Assembly (NCBI GenBank): GCA_040285825.1
Contig: JAUPSS010000004.1
Span: 2,522,550-2,586,549 of the forward strand
Direction: 5' to 3'
DNA from: Eukaryota sp. TZLM1-RC
Lineage: Eukaryota; Metamonada: BaSk clade
DNA: 64,000 nucleotides
In this document: piece by piece, positions 20,216-30,699 of the stretch
Layout: each line of letters starts with the position of its first letter
Position numbering within the stretch: the first letter of the stretch is position 1
Translations under genes and position numbers: made by a program
Notes under the pieces: model-generated
The model's database searches: none
Told to the model about the DNA's origin: nothing
Seen by the model: the letters and a program-made list of their open reading frames with translations, nothing else

Positions 20216-21646
20216 TTATTACCCTTTCAATATGGAATTAATACCACTGATGGAGTCTCTTCAGCGATATTTGCTACTGATGTATTATTTCGCCAAAATG
20301 AATCCAATGTTTGTATGTCATTAGATTTTAGTAATGCATTCAATTCACTCAGTCGTCGCAGTATCCATGGTGCTTTATTGCAATGTATGCCTGAATTAAT
20401 GCCGTATTTTCAATCAACATATAGCACATATTCTAATTTACATTTTGGTAATTGCATTTTGAGTTCATCAAGTGGTGTAAAGCAAGGAGATCCGTTAGGA
20501 CCACTTTTGTTTTGTTTGGCCATTCATCCTATTTTATTGCAAATTCAAGAGATTTTTCCTTCGCTAAAAATGATTGCATATATGGATGATGTTGTGCTTA
20601 TTGGTGATTTAAATATTGTGAAACAAGCAACTGTATGTTTTGAAGAATTATTTACCAAAATTGGTCTCCGACTGAATTTACTTAAATGTGTTTTGTTATC
20701 GAATTCTCCAGTTTCCACAATAGTTGATGGTATTGAAATTCAAGCCAAATTATATTCAATTGATGCTATTCGTCATTTGGGTTCGTTTTTAGGAAATAAT
20801 GATGAAATTACCAAAAAATTCTTTGAAAAGTTGAATTCGATTTCTGACAAAATTGACCAAATGATGAATTTAGATATACAAAAACACATCAAATTTACCA
20901 TTATAAGACTGTGTTTTAGTTCCAATTTCAATCATATATTTCGATCTACAAATCCTCTCGTCACTAGGCCTTTGGCTCAAAAGTTTAATGAATTACGTGC
21001 AAACGTTCTGTCACAATTACTGGGATGTAAAATGTTCCAAATTCCAGACCATGCTTACCTTAGTCCACATTATGGCGGTTTAGGGTGGACGAAGGCTTCT
21101 ATTCTTACCTCGTGTGCTTTTGTTGGTGGATGCAGAAATGCAATCTTTGAGTTTTCCGAAAGATTTGCAGATTGGGAAGATTTATTGATGGCAACGCAAA
21201 GTTCCACTGTTTTTGCATTAAATGAAGAAATTTCAAAAATTGATGCAGAAAAATGGGGTCGATGCTTTCCCCAATCATTCAATGGCAATATTCTAGAAAA
21301 GAATGTTTTAAATTTGAAGTACATTCTTCGAACATTACAGAAACGATTGACTGGAATGTATGAAAATGATCTTTATAATAATATATGCAGCTCGGCTGTT
21401 TTAAATCAAGATCTTCACTCATTGTTATTGGAAAAGGGTGTTTGTGAAAGTAAGTCATCAGATTCTTCACTTTTTGTAACCATTGTACCACGAAGATTTG
21501 GATTGTGTGCCACTAATGAAGCATTTGTGACAAAAATGAGATTATATTTGAATATCCCCATTAATCAATTATTATCAAAAGAAAAATGTATTTGTTCGAA
21601 TTCACCTCAACTCACTTTGCACCATGCTCTGAATTGCTCTAAATGA
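20216..21646 (+). pseudogene. Family D reverse transcriptase (partial)
   Basis: Open from about 20216 to TGA 21644-21646; the first ATG is 20315. Blocks: CMSLDFSNAFNSLSRR, SSGVKQGDPLGPLLFCLAIH, MIAYMDDVVLIGD, LRHLGSFLG-like (IRHLGSFLGNND) and CICSNSPQLTLHHALNC (zinc motif). It ends at a frame break immediately after the zinc motif. Confidence 0.8.
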
Positions 21647-22221
21647 TAGCTTATCGTTCTTCATTACATGATGCTGTTAGAGACACTGTTTTCAATATGG
21701 CAGGAACTGCCAGAATCTCGTGTATCAAAGAGCCTCTGATGAAGGAAACACTTTATCTGAATAATTTTGGTTCTGGTGATAGAGGCGATGTATACTGTGA
21801 TTGGATTGATAATTCTAAAGCTGTTGTTGACTTTGTCTCATGTAATGTTGCAAATGATACTTTGGTTCACAGAAGAAAACTTAATCCTGTGGCTGCTCTG
21901 GATTTTAAAGCAAAAGAGAAACATAGAAAATATGATAAAGATATTGAGGAGGCTAATGTCGATAGAAATACACAGCTGGTTTTTATTGCTTTCCCATTTT
22001 GGATAAATGGAAGATTATCAGATGAAGCAGAAAATGTTTTGAATGACTTCCAAAAAATGGTGCAAGAAAAAACAATGAAAAGATTTGATATTTTTTTATG
22101 GCGTTCACGGATTCAATTTGCCATTATTAATAGATTACCTCGGTTTTTCAATCGAATAAGAAAAGCTTTAGCTAGACAGCAAGCAGTTCAAGATTTTGTA
22201 GAGGAAATCTTGGTTCAATGA
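21643..22221 (+). pseudogene. Family D restriction-like endonuclease and C-terminus
   Basis: Continues the previous frame shifted by one base. At 55.5 kb the related copy reads CSKLINYRFSLHDAVRD across the join; here one T is missing, giving CSK-stop and a new frame IAYRSSLHDAVRD. The endonuclease-like RGDVYCDWIDNSKAVVDF stretch carries the R-G-D...D pattern. The C-terminus ends near IQFAIINRLPRFFNRI. Confidence 0.75.
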
Positions 22222-22303
22222 TAGTCGTCCCATTAGTTATGAGTTAATTTAATTAAGTGTGCAAATTCAATAAATACAAGAAACATTTCCACTTCCATTT
22301 CCA

Positions 22304-23310
22304 TTTCCACATTCACATAACTTGATTCCATTGACACTGTTGCAGTAATTGGTCGAGGTGGTCTGTTATTAATTCATTAATTGAGATATTGCTTATGTAG
22401 GTTTGAACAAAACATTTTAACAAACAATTTATAACACAACAAACTTATTCGGCTACCTATTTTTTATTTAAGAGTCTCGATAACTTTAATTTGTTAGTTT
22501 CTTTAACCATGCAGTCAACTCAGATTAGTTTTCAAGTATAAGTGATGACATTCTGGCACGTTTGGAAGTTTGAATGGTGCTTGTGTCTGAAAAGAATGAT
22601 TTGCATAAAACTATTGTTGCTGGACCTGCTAGAAACTCAAGCCAAAGGATATAGTTTTGGAAAAGCATCTCCGTTTTCACTCCACCAATCAGAAGGATCT
22701 GTACTCAAATGAACTGTCCTTCAGATAAATATTGATAAGTTAATGTTGCCGATGCAGTTTGAAACAAAATTTTCATTATCTTGTTCATCAAAAGTAAGGT
22801 CAATAAATTCGTTATCAGTCATTCAGAGAGGTTCAGTTGCAACTGAGTGTACTCAGTATTTTTGCATTTCCATTTAAATTTTCACATTTGAAAATAATTC
22901 CATCCATTTCTATTCGGCAATGAAAGTGAAAATGAAAAGTGTGGAAATCCATTCCACATTGCCAACTCTAATTATTTGTTTATTGTATCAATCAACCAAT
23001 CTGGTGTTTAATCTCATATCACCAAATCACATCATCTACATTGAATGTTAATCTAAACTCCCTATTAAAGGCACCTCCCCCCAAAAAGCCAGGGTATTTG
23101 TAAAAGTGTTAAACTTTTTATACTCGACCTCGTAATATGGAAAACTGACCAGATTTGGATACATCTCTGGTGAATAAGTGCTTTAAAACAAATACAGTTG
23201 CATGAGTAATCTGTCCAGTTCCAAAAATGTAGAAAATAAGTAATATAAGTGATATACAACATATATATAATGGAATACGTTTTATAAATAACAAAAAAAT
23301 ATTGTCAAAT
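22304..23310. other. Intergenic 5' of the malic enzyme
   Basis: AT-rich with repeated CATTTCC motifs near the LINE's target site. A minus-strand reading frame at 23065-23262 has no recognisable content. No gene seen. Confidence 0.4.
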
Positions 23311-23602
23311 CAAGAATCAACACTTAGCTTATACTACACATATACTTGAATCACCAAGCATGGTGCTTCTACTATTCTTTTCCTTTACAAAAGTATATAC
23401 GAAATTTTCTAGGAGAAAGATATTTATTTTCTATATTTAGGTGCTTGAAACGCTAGTTCTTTACAGATGGTCTTCTTTGCAGATGTGACTGTTACCGGCA
23501 TCGACAGGCTATACATTCACAAACAGAAAACAGTATGGGTTGTCTCAAGTTAACAAATGACAAATGTCTTTTGACCCATTTTGACCTCCCACTTTTTGAG
23601 TT
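23311..23602 (+). repeat. Dispersed repeat A+B in the malic enzyme 5' flank
   Basis: Part A 23311-23500 and part B 23514-23602 are each found again at 15601-15775 and 18641-18754, in the same orientation. Part B ends 33 bp before the malic enzyme ATG, so it includes the likely promoter. Promoter function is an inference from position only. Confidence 0.55.
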
Positions 23603-23635
23603 CACAACACAACTCGTCAACATTCTTCTGTTACT

Positions 23636-25335
23636 ATGAGCAACCCTGCTGAAATTCTCCGCAATCCTCTCACCAATAAGGATCTTGGTTTTTCTATCGA
23701 AGAACGCAAGGCCTTAAAAATTGATGGTTTTCTCCCACCTGCCGTAGAAACCATTGAGCAGCAAGTTGAACGTGCTTACAAGCAAATGAGCACACTCTGT
23801 AACACTCAATTAGAGAAGTTTATCTTCTTGAGACACTTGCACGACTCTAACGAAAGATTATTCTTTGCCCTTGTCCTTGCTCACACCATCGAGTGCCTGC
23901 CACTTGTTTACACTCCCACTGTTGGTGAAGCCTGTTTGAAGTGGAGTCAGATCTGGCCATCCAAGACTCGTGGTCTTTACCTCACCAAAGAACATAGAGG
24001 TCGCATTGCTGAAGTTTTAGATATCTACGCGATCGATCGTCCCGATATCAAGATCATTGTCCTCACTGACGGATCTAGAATTCTCGGTCTAGGTGACATT
24101 GGTTTGTGCATTTTGTGCATCACTCACCTCAGGATGTAATGGAATGGGTATCCCTATCGGAAAACTTTCTCTTTATACTGCTGGCGCTGGTTTTGATCCT
24201 GCTGTCTGTCTTCCAGTAATGATTGACACTGGCTGCACCAAGGAAGATGTCATCAATGATCCTCACTATATTGGCCAACGTATTCCCAAGCAACAAGGAG
24301 ATGATTTTTATGGTCTAGTTGATGAATTCCTCAATGCTGCGGACAAGAAATGGCCAGGTGTTGTCCAGCAATTTGAAGACTTTTCCAACAACACTGCCTT
24401 CCCCTTGTTGAATAAGTATCGTGAACAGATCTGTTGCTTCAATGACGATATCCAAGGTACTGGTGTTGTCATTGCAGCTGGTGTAATCAATGCCCTCAAG
24501 GCTGCAGGTCGTGCACTCCCTGATGAACGCATCGTCTTTTTCGGTTTGTTTTCCTTTCTTCTTTCTCACATCAGGAGCCGGTTCAGCTGGTGTTGGTGTT
24601 GCTGATGTAATTGTTGACGTCATGGTCAAGGAACACTCCATTTCTTACGAAGAAGCACGCAGAAAGTTCTATCTCATCGACTCTGAAGGTTTAGTTACCA
24701 AGTCTCGCCAAGGAAGACCCCTTGCTGTTCACAAAGTCCCTTATGCCCATGAATCTGTTCCTCAAGAATGTAAGTCTCTTATGGAAACTGTCAAGATGGT
24801 CAAGCCAACTATGCTTGTTGGTCTTGGTGCTCAACCAAGAGTTTTCACTCAAGAAGTTGTTGAAGAAGTCATGAAGCACTGTGACCGCCCCATTATTATG
24901 GCCCTCAGTAACCCCACCACCAAGATGGAAATCACTGCCGCTGATGCTTATACTTGGACTAAGGGTAAGTGTATTTACTTCTCTGGTTCTCCTCAACCCA
25001 AATTTGAATATGAAGGTAAGACCTTTGTTCCAGGTCAAGGAAACAACATGTACGTTTTCCCTGCTCTCGGAATGGGTCTTTCCTTAGTCAAGGCAACGAA
25101 ATGTACTGATACCACTTTGTATGTTGTTGCCAGAGCTCTCGCTGATGTAACTCCTCAAGAAAACATTGATCAAGGTAATATGTATCCCTGCCTTTCCAAG
25201 ATTAGGGAGATTTCTCGTCATTTAGCAGCTCGTGTTATGAAGAACGTTTTTGAAGAAGGAAACTCACTTTTGGACAAACTTCCTGAAGATTTGGAAGCTT
25301 TTGTTGAAGCTAATCAATGGATTCCCACTTATTAA
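23636..25335 (+). CDS. ME1: Malic enzyme, NAD(P)-dependent (three exons)
   Basis: Exons 23636-24101, 24133-24543 and 24575-25335 give a 545-aa enzyme that decarboxylates malate to pyruvate with NAD(P)H. Motifs: PLVYTPTVGEACL (catalytic Tyr), GLYLTKEHRG, IIVLTDGSRILGLGDIG joined to CNGMGIPIGKL across intron 1 (catalytic Lys region is TDG/IGKLSLYTAG), CCFNDDIQGTGVV (metal-binding Asp), and VFFGAGSAGVGVAD across intron 2 (nucleotide-binding Gly-rich loop). ALSNPTTKMEITAADAY is the typical C-terminal block. There is no N-terminal targeting extension, so it is probably cytosolic. Length matches the ~550-aa eukaryotic malic enzymes. Cofactor choice cannot be read safely. Confidence 0.97.
24102..24132 (+). 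other. Malic enzyme intron 1 (31 nt)
   Basis: Starts GTTTGT, ends CACCTCAG. Removing it turns GDI-G plus GATGTAATGG into GDIGCNGMG, an invariant malic enzyme block. Phase 1. Confidence 0.95.
24544..24574 (+). other. Malic enzyme intron 2 (31 nt)
   Basis: Starts GTTTGT, has a pyrimidine-rich centre and ends CACATCAG. Removing it joins VFFG to AGSAGVGV in the dinucleotide-binding loop. Phase 1, the same length as intron 1. Confidence 0.95.
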
Positions 25336-25836
25336 ATTGTTTATATTTCTTGTTTATATAAATTTTGTTGATCATTGCATTGGTTCAAGTATCTGAACAA
25401 ATTTACACATCTTTTGACATGTTTAAAACTGTATTTAGTTTCATTGTTCAATGATCAGTTACGATTTACTGATTCAAACTGAAACCAATGGTATTTATTC
25501 ATTAATTGGAAAACTTATTGCACATCTTTGAAGAGCTGTTGTCAAAATTGTTTCTAAAGTAAACATCAATACTGCAAGTCAAGTCTGATTTAACAAACTG
25601 AAAAGCGTCAATAATAGAAGGTTATTGAAGTTGAACACATTGGATTTTTACCGAAAGGTTTATCATCTAGCCCTAGAAATAAGAACAAGCATAAGATAGT
25701 CATATGATCGGGAATTAATGATCATTTTAAAAAATATTCTATTTAAATGAATAAGGCAAAATCATGATGTTCATTTTCCTCAAATCCCAACACTTCATCA
25801 ATACTGATCCAAGTGCCAACTAAATAACACACTATC
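25336..25836. other. Intergenic malic enzyme to RPL7
   Basis: AT-rich, no gene seen. The RPL7 promoter must lie here; no motif is recognisable by eye. Confidence 0.4.
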
Positions 25837-26535
25837 ATGGGACATCCTGAAACTATACTTAAAAGACGCAAGACTCTCAATAGAATGAGGGCTGAAGCCT
25901 TGGAGAGAGAACATCTCAAGCGTATCGCAGCTGAACCAAAACCTAGCCTGCGATTTAAGCGTGCCGAGTACTTTGTCAGCGACTTCCGTAACGTAGAACG
26001 TGAGTCCTTCCGTCATAAAAAAGTATCGAAAAGCAAGTGCAAAGAACCGATACCTGACGACACAAAGGTTCTTTTAGCTATCCGGATACCAGGTCCCTCC
26101 GCCATCCATCCCAACAGTCTCCGTATCCTGCAGAACTTACGTCTAAAGGAAGTGTATTCCGCCGTGTTCATCAAGCCCACCACGAAACAGATCAACCTCC
26201 TTCGATCTGTTGAAGCTCACATTATATGGGGTGTACCAAGCATTGATACCGTCAGAGAACTTGTTCTTAAAAGAGGATGTACCATCATTAAGAAGGAGAG
26301 AATACCTTTACATGACAATAGACTGGTGGAGGAACATTTAGGTTCGTCTGGCCTCATTTGTGTTGAAGATATCATTCATGAATTAGTTACAGGTTCTGAT
26401 AACTTTCCAAAGGTTTCATCGTTCCTTGCACCTTTCAAACTCCATGCGGCTAAGTCTGAAACCGGTAAAGATGAGATTTTCAAGGGAGGATTTATAAAAG
26501 AGGAGCTTGATTCTATTGTTGCTCGTCTGCTTTAG
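25837..26535 (+). CDS. RPL7: 60S ribosomal protein L7 (uL30)
   Basis: A 232-aa basic protein of the large ribosomal subunit. The N-terminal arm (ILKRRKTLNRMRAEALER, residues 5-22) matches the Arg/Lys-rich eukaryotic extension. The uL30 core shows VLLAIRIPGPSAIHPNSLRI, LQNLRLKEVYSAVFIKPT and the IIWGVPSIDTVRELVLKRG block; the C-terminus has GLICVEDIIHELVT and FLAPFKLHAA. Length is slightly below the animal and yeast protein (~245). No intron is needed. An AATAAA lies about 25 bp after the stop. Confidence 0.97.
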   Translation: MGHPETILKRRKTLNRMRAEALEREHLKRIAAEPKPSLRFKRAEYFVSDFRNVERESFRHKKVSKSKCKEPIPDDTKVLLAIRIPGPSAIHPNSLRILQNLRLKEVYSAVFIKPTTKQINLLRSVEAHIIWGVPSIDTVRELVLKRGCTIIKKERIPLHDNRLVEEHLGSSGLICVEDIIHELVTGSDNFPKVSSFLAPFKLHAAKSETGKDEIFKGGFIKEELDSIVARLL

Positions 26536-26949
26536 TTTTTAGTATTTTAGTTTAATTTGAAAATAAATAGTTTAATTACTGTGTATTGTGGCATATATAT
26601 TTAATCTTAATTTTTGTATAAATTGAACTCTGCAATCTTCATAGTATGTATTTAATAAGTTAACAAAATCCAACTCGATCTTAAGAAGATGCAAATAGAG
26701 CATTACGAAAGGGCCTGTGTAACAGAAGAGTTTTGTAATTATGTTATTCATAATCAACATGACTTAAATTAGAATAGATCTTCATCAAAAAACTGGTTCA
26801 TAAAGTAAATAAAATAAAAGCCTAATTCTTATATTATTTGTGTTCAATAGGCAATGTGTGCAAGAGGAAGAGAGTAAATGTTGTGGTGGGGTTAAAAAAT
26901 AGGTTGAGACTTCCCATTTAACCTTCTCTCATTCTTATCTCTTACACAT
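26536..26949. other. Intergenic RPL7 to PSMA2
   Basis: AT-rich. The 60 bp before the PSMA2 ATG include pyrimidine-rich TTCTCTCATTCTTATCTC, which could surround the transcription start. No gene seen. Confidence 0.4.
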
Positions 26950-27672
26950 ATGGCAGGAACTTCTTCAGATTACTCTTTCAGTTTAACTACATTCAGTCCT
27001 AGTGGAAAACTTGTACAAATTGAACATGCATTAGCCGCCGTTGCTGCAGGTGCTACCGCCCTTGCGATCCGTGCCGTTGATGGTGTGGTTATTGCTGCAG
27101 AAAAGAAAATACCAGGACCTCTTCTAGACGATTCTTCGATTCAGAAAGTTATTCGTATTTCATCGTCGGTGGGTGTTGTGTATGCTGGTATTGCACCCGA
27201 TTCACGCGTTCTGGTCAATGCCGGTAGGAAAGCAGCTGTGGCGTATGAACAACAATACGGAGAACCCATGCCCACTCGCCTAGTCGCGAGGAGGTTAGCG
27301 GAAGTCATGCAAGAATACACACAAAGTGGAGGTGTTCGTCCTTTTGGTATTTCTCTCTTGGTTTGTGGTTTTGACGATGCTGGTCCTCAGCTCTTCCAGG
27401 TAGATCCTTCCGGTTCTTTCTGGGCATGGAAAGCTACTGCCATTGGTAAAGCTCAGCTCAATGCAAAGACATTCCTCGAAAAACGTTACAAAAATGATAT
27501 TCACACCGAAGATGCCATTTTCACTGTTCTTTTAGCCCTCAAAGAAGTCTATGATGGTCCAGTCACCAATAAAAACATTGAACTTGGGCTGGCAACTGAA
27601 AAGGATGGAGTTTCACAGTTTAAGAAGTTTACCCCTGAAGAATTGGAGCAATACTTGACTCAAATAGAATAG
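26950..27672 (+). CDS. PSMA2: 20S proteasome subunit alpha type-2
   Basis: A 240-aa subunit of the proteasome outer ring. The N-terminus YSFSLTTFSPSGKLVQIEHA is the alpha signature and fits alpha-2 (human starts similarly with S-L-T-T-F-S-P-S-G-K-L). VVIAAEKKIPGPLLDDSS, VYAGIAPDSRVLV, GGVRPFGISLLVCGFDD and KDGVSQFKKFTPEELEQYL support it. The N-terminal catalytic Thr of beta subunits is absent, as expected. ATG 26950 is the only sensible start. AATAAA follows at about 27694. Confidence 0.98.
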   Translation: MAGTSSDYSFSLTTFSPSGKLVQIEHALAAVAAGATALAIRAVDGVVIAAEKKIPGPLLDDSSIQKVIRISSSVGVVYAGIAPDSRVLVNAGRKAAVAYEQQYGEPMPTRLVARRLAEVMQEYTQSGGVRPFGISLLVCGFDDAGPQLFQVDPSGSFWAWKATAIGKAQLNAKTFLEKRYKNDIHTEDAIFTVLLALKEVYDGPVTNKNIELGLATEKDGVSQFKKFTPEELEQYLTQIE

Positions 27673-28384
27673 ATTTTGTTTATAGAATGGCCAAATAAAG
27701 TGGTTTTGTGTCTTTTTTAGTAATTGGTGGTTGAATTCTCTACTGGAGAACAAAACTTTGTGCTCAAGAATTTGAGGACTACAATGGCAAAGACTCTGAA
27801 CAACATTTGTAGACACTTAGCCTAAATGTTTGTGCTATTTGCTTAAACAAGATGATGGTTGGATCTTTTTCATCCAAGTCAATTCACTCATGTTTAAAAA
27901 CAATGCTCTTTTGTTTGGTTGATGCAGATTCTTCGAGTTCTTTTGGTCGAAACAGGAGCGATTTCTGGTTTGAAAAGTTTGAAGAAATCATCATTATTGC
28001 TGATTTGAGATTTACTGACATTTGATATTTTTGAAAAGTTGGGCACAGTCAAAAAATCATGAAACCCCTGTGTGTTGTTGAAAAAATTGAAGTTGATAAG
28101 TATTCACTGTTGTTCTGTTTAAATGTCGAATTTCACACTCATTATATGCTTTGTCATTATGCTTTCTCCTTACAGTGCTCCCTTGGACCATATTACACTC
28201 ATTATATTTTGAAATGTATTCACGTGATAAACCGACAGAAATTTGTCTTATAAATAATCTTATAGAAAATAGCATTATAGATAGGGATCACAGTTTTTAA
28301 CAAAGATTTGAAAATTAATCTGTAAATACAATAAAATAAATAACCTTTAGAATGAGTAATCTATTCATCAATAAAATGCAGCAA
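27673..28384. other. Intergenic 3' of PSMA2
   Basis: AT-rich; the short frames at 28057-28275 show no recognised domain. Ends with the 4-bp GCAA target repeat of gypsy element G1 at 28381-28384. Confidence 0.4.
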
Positions 28385-28505
28385 TGTTGCCGAAAGGCAT
28401 ACATGCTAGCTGAATGTCCTAGTGTGTAATATGGGTTGAGATAAAGATAATTTTATTTAATACTATACTATATATACTAAGGTGCCCACTAGTGAGATAC
28501 CTACA
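28385..28505 (-). repeat. G1 3' LTR
   Basis: 121 bp, plus-strand ends TGTTGC...CTACA. Compared with 35049-35168 there are about a couple of dozen substitutions and one short indel by eye, so the insertion is not recent. Confidence 0.85.
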
Positions 28506-28519
28506 CTACATTCTCCCGT

Positions 28520-29410
28520 TTTCTTAATTGAAATTATGTACAGTTGCTCTTTCGCTTCTTTTGCGGATAACAATTTTGCTAAGGCACGGGGAAAGCCCGA
28601 GCTGCGTTGTTGGATTTAATAGACTGACATTTTCTTTTATTAGGTTTCTTATTAGATCATTGAAACGCTTGTGAGTATCTGATGGAATGGAGTGGTTCCT
28701 TGGTAGCATCTTCGCCAAACCATTTTACAGTACAGAAGGGTCCTTGAGCAGTATTATACTCATCAAGGATTTCTTCGATGACATGTTTACCTGAATCAGT
28801 AGCTGCGATTGCCCTCAGTAGGTCAACATCGTAAGCATCGTCAGCGTAATAAATTTTACAATCCCTCTTAGATACTTTTGTTTGTTCACCAGTCGTCAGG
28901 TTCTTTATTAATAAAGTGGAATTGGAAGGGGTTTTTGAAACCAGATATGGGCCTAGCCAAGATCCATGCAATTTATTAGGTTGTTTAGTCTTTTAAAGAA
29001 TGTAGTCACCAATATTAAATGTGTTTTCATTTGTGTTTTTATTATGGATGGGTGTGTTGGATAAATGGTGATGCTCTTTTTCGTCCTATTTCTTTTGAAG
29101 ACGGTCATTCTTAAACTTGAGATCTTGTAAAAGTGACACATTGGATTCAAAATCGAAAATGCCTCCCATGATGTTAGCAGGATCTGATCTTGGGCTGATA
29201 GATGGCCCAAACATCAGTTTGTATGGAGTGTTATTTGTAATTCTGCTTTTGGTTGAATTAATTAATAGTTGAGTTACAAATACATGTGTGGTCCAAGCAT
29301 CATAGTCGTTTTAGTCTATTAATAATGTCCTTATACATTATATCACATCTCGATGTTTTCTTTCTACCAATCCGTTACTTTCAGAATGGTAAGGAATTGA
29401 ATTAGATACT
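28520..29410 (-). pseudogene. G1 integrase C-terminal part with chromodomain-like end
   Basis: The minus strand encodes the end of the integrase core and the C-terminal region in two or more frames (28953-29210 and 28657-28971). The core Glu block (SNGLVERKHRDVI-like) lies near 29360. The last part reads GKHVIEEILDEY...GPFCTVKWFGEDATKEPL, a pattern like the chromodomain that chromoviral integrases carry (V-I-E-x-I-L-D...Y-x-V-K-W-x-G). Confidence 0.6.
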
Positions 29411-30619
29411 TCAATTGACATTTTGGCAAATCAATTTAAATATTTCATTGGCGAACTCAGGACCATTATCACTATGTATAGACATATGTATGTCAAGTAC
29501 AGCGCAGACATTCCATGTCAAAGCATCTGCTACTTCTAAGGTATTGAGTTTTTCAAAGGGTACAAGTATCGTATACCTTGTAAATGAATCGACGAAAACT
29601 AATAAATATTTATTTTCATTGTTGTCTTTATTGAGTGGTCCAATTGTATCCACGTTTAATCTTGCGAAAGGGCGATTAGCCCACAGGAAACCAGTTGGGG
29701 GAGTCTTTGATTGCTTTACTGGTGCTGTTTTCTGGCAAGTAGGGCAACGTTCTATATGTTTGATGAGATCTTTTCTCATGTTTGGCCAGTAGAAATCGCT
29801 TTTGGAAAGTTTATGAAGACTTTCGTTTTTCCTAGGGTGGCCTGATTGGGTTAAACCGTGTATTAGGTTGAGTGTCGTTTTTCTTAGTTTGGTTGGGATT
29901 ATCATTTTATTATTATTATTTAACCAGATTTCTGTGTTTTTGCATAGTGTAGCGTTTTTGAATAATGGATCATTATTGCTAATGGCTAGTTGTTGCTCTG
30001 ATCTAACTTTTGAGAGCCAATTTGAAAAAATGGGTAAATCTGGGTGCTTTGCTAATTCGAAAATGTGGATTGGATCTGGATCTTCATAATCAGAATCGTC
30101 ATCGGGGGGTGGTATTTCACCGTGCAAAAAGGGATCATGTGGGTAGTTGATGTGATTTATTTCCGGATTTTCTAAATTTGTATCTATGTTTCTTGACATC
30201 ATGTCAGCCCAGTGATTGTCTTCTCCTTTTTCGTGTACGATATCAAAGTCAAATTCTGATAAGATAGGTAACCATCTTTTGACGATTCTGTTCTTTTCAG
30301 GAGCCGTGGCGAGGAATGCAATATTCCGGTGATCTGTGAAAATGGTCAGATGTCTAGTAATGAGAAAGCTTTCCAGATGACTTTCTGTTAGTATTAATAG
30401 TATCGCATATAATTCTTTTTGTACAGTAGACCAACGCTTTTGAGTATCGGTCAAAATTCTACTGTAAAAGGAAATTGGTTTTACTTTTCTATCTTTGAAT
30501 GTAGTTCCAATGGGTGCACAAGGTGCGACTTCTTGCCAAATGACTGCTCCTACTGCGATGTCAGATGTGTCAGTGCTGATCAGAATGTGTTTGTCTGGTG
30601 AAGGTAATTCCAGAGGCAT
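29411..30619 (-). pseudogene. G1 RNase H and integrase N-terminal/core
   Basis: 402 open codons. Residues 1-150: RNase H-like (HILISTDTSDIAVGAV, QKELYAILLILTE, TIFTDHRNIAFLATAPEKNR). Around 250-310: integrase zinc domain (HGLTQSGHPRK, then ERCPTCQKT; His-His-Cys-Cys). Around 320-402: integrase core with ARLNVDTIGPL (first Asp) and SIHSDNGPEFANEIF (second Asp). Stops shortly after the second Asp. Confidence 0.8.
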
Positions 30620-30699
30620 GTGATTGCTTATGAGTTGTTTTATTTGGTCTAATAGTTGATCGTGTTTGGCTCTCCAATTTACACAAAGTTGTTTGTGTT

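Larger units (their letters stand above)
20209..22287 (+). mobile_element. Non-LTR retrotransposon, family D, 5'-truncated, with 16-bp target duplication
   Basis: Coding sequence starts mid-RT with PFQYGINTTDGVSSA, homologous to PFQFGIKTVEGASVA of family A, so about a third of the RT is missing. It continues through YMDD, thumb, zinc motif and endonuclease to a 3' tail with AATAAATACAAG. Exact 16-bp direct repeats bracket it. The lesions are few (one base missing near 21646), so the insertion looks fairly recent. It is incapable of autonomous movement because of the truncation. Confidence 0.9.

Noticed and set aside
28057-28275. Small ORFs on both strands 3' of PSMA2
   Set aside because: Mutually overlapping, no motif, in an AT-rich intergenic stretch.
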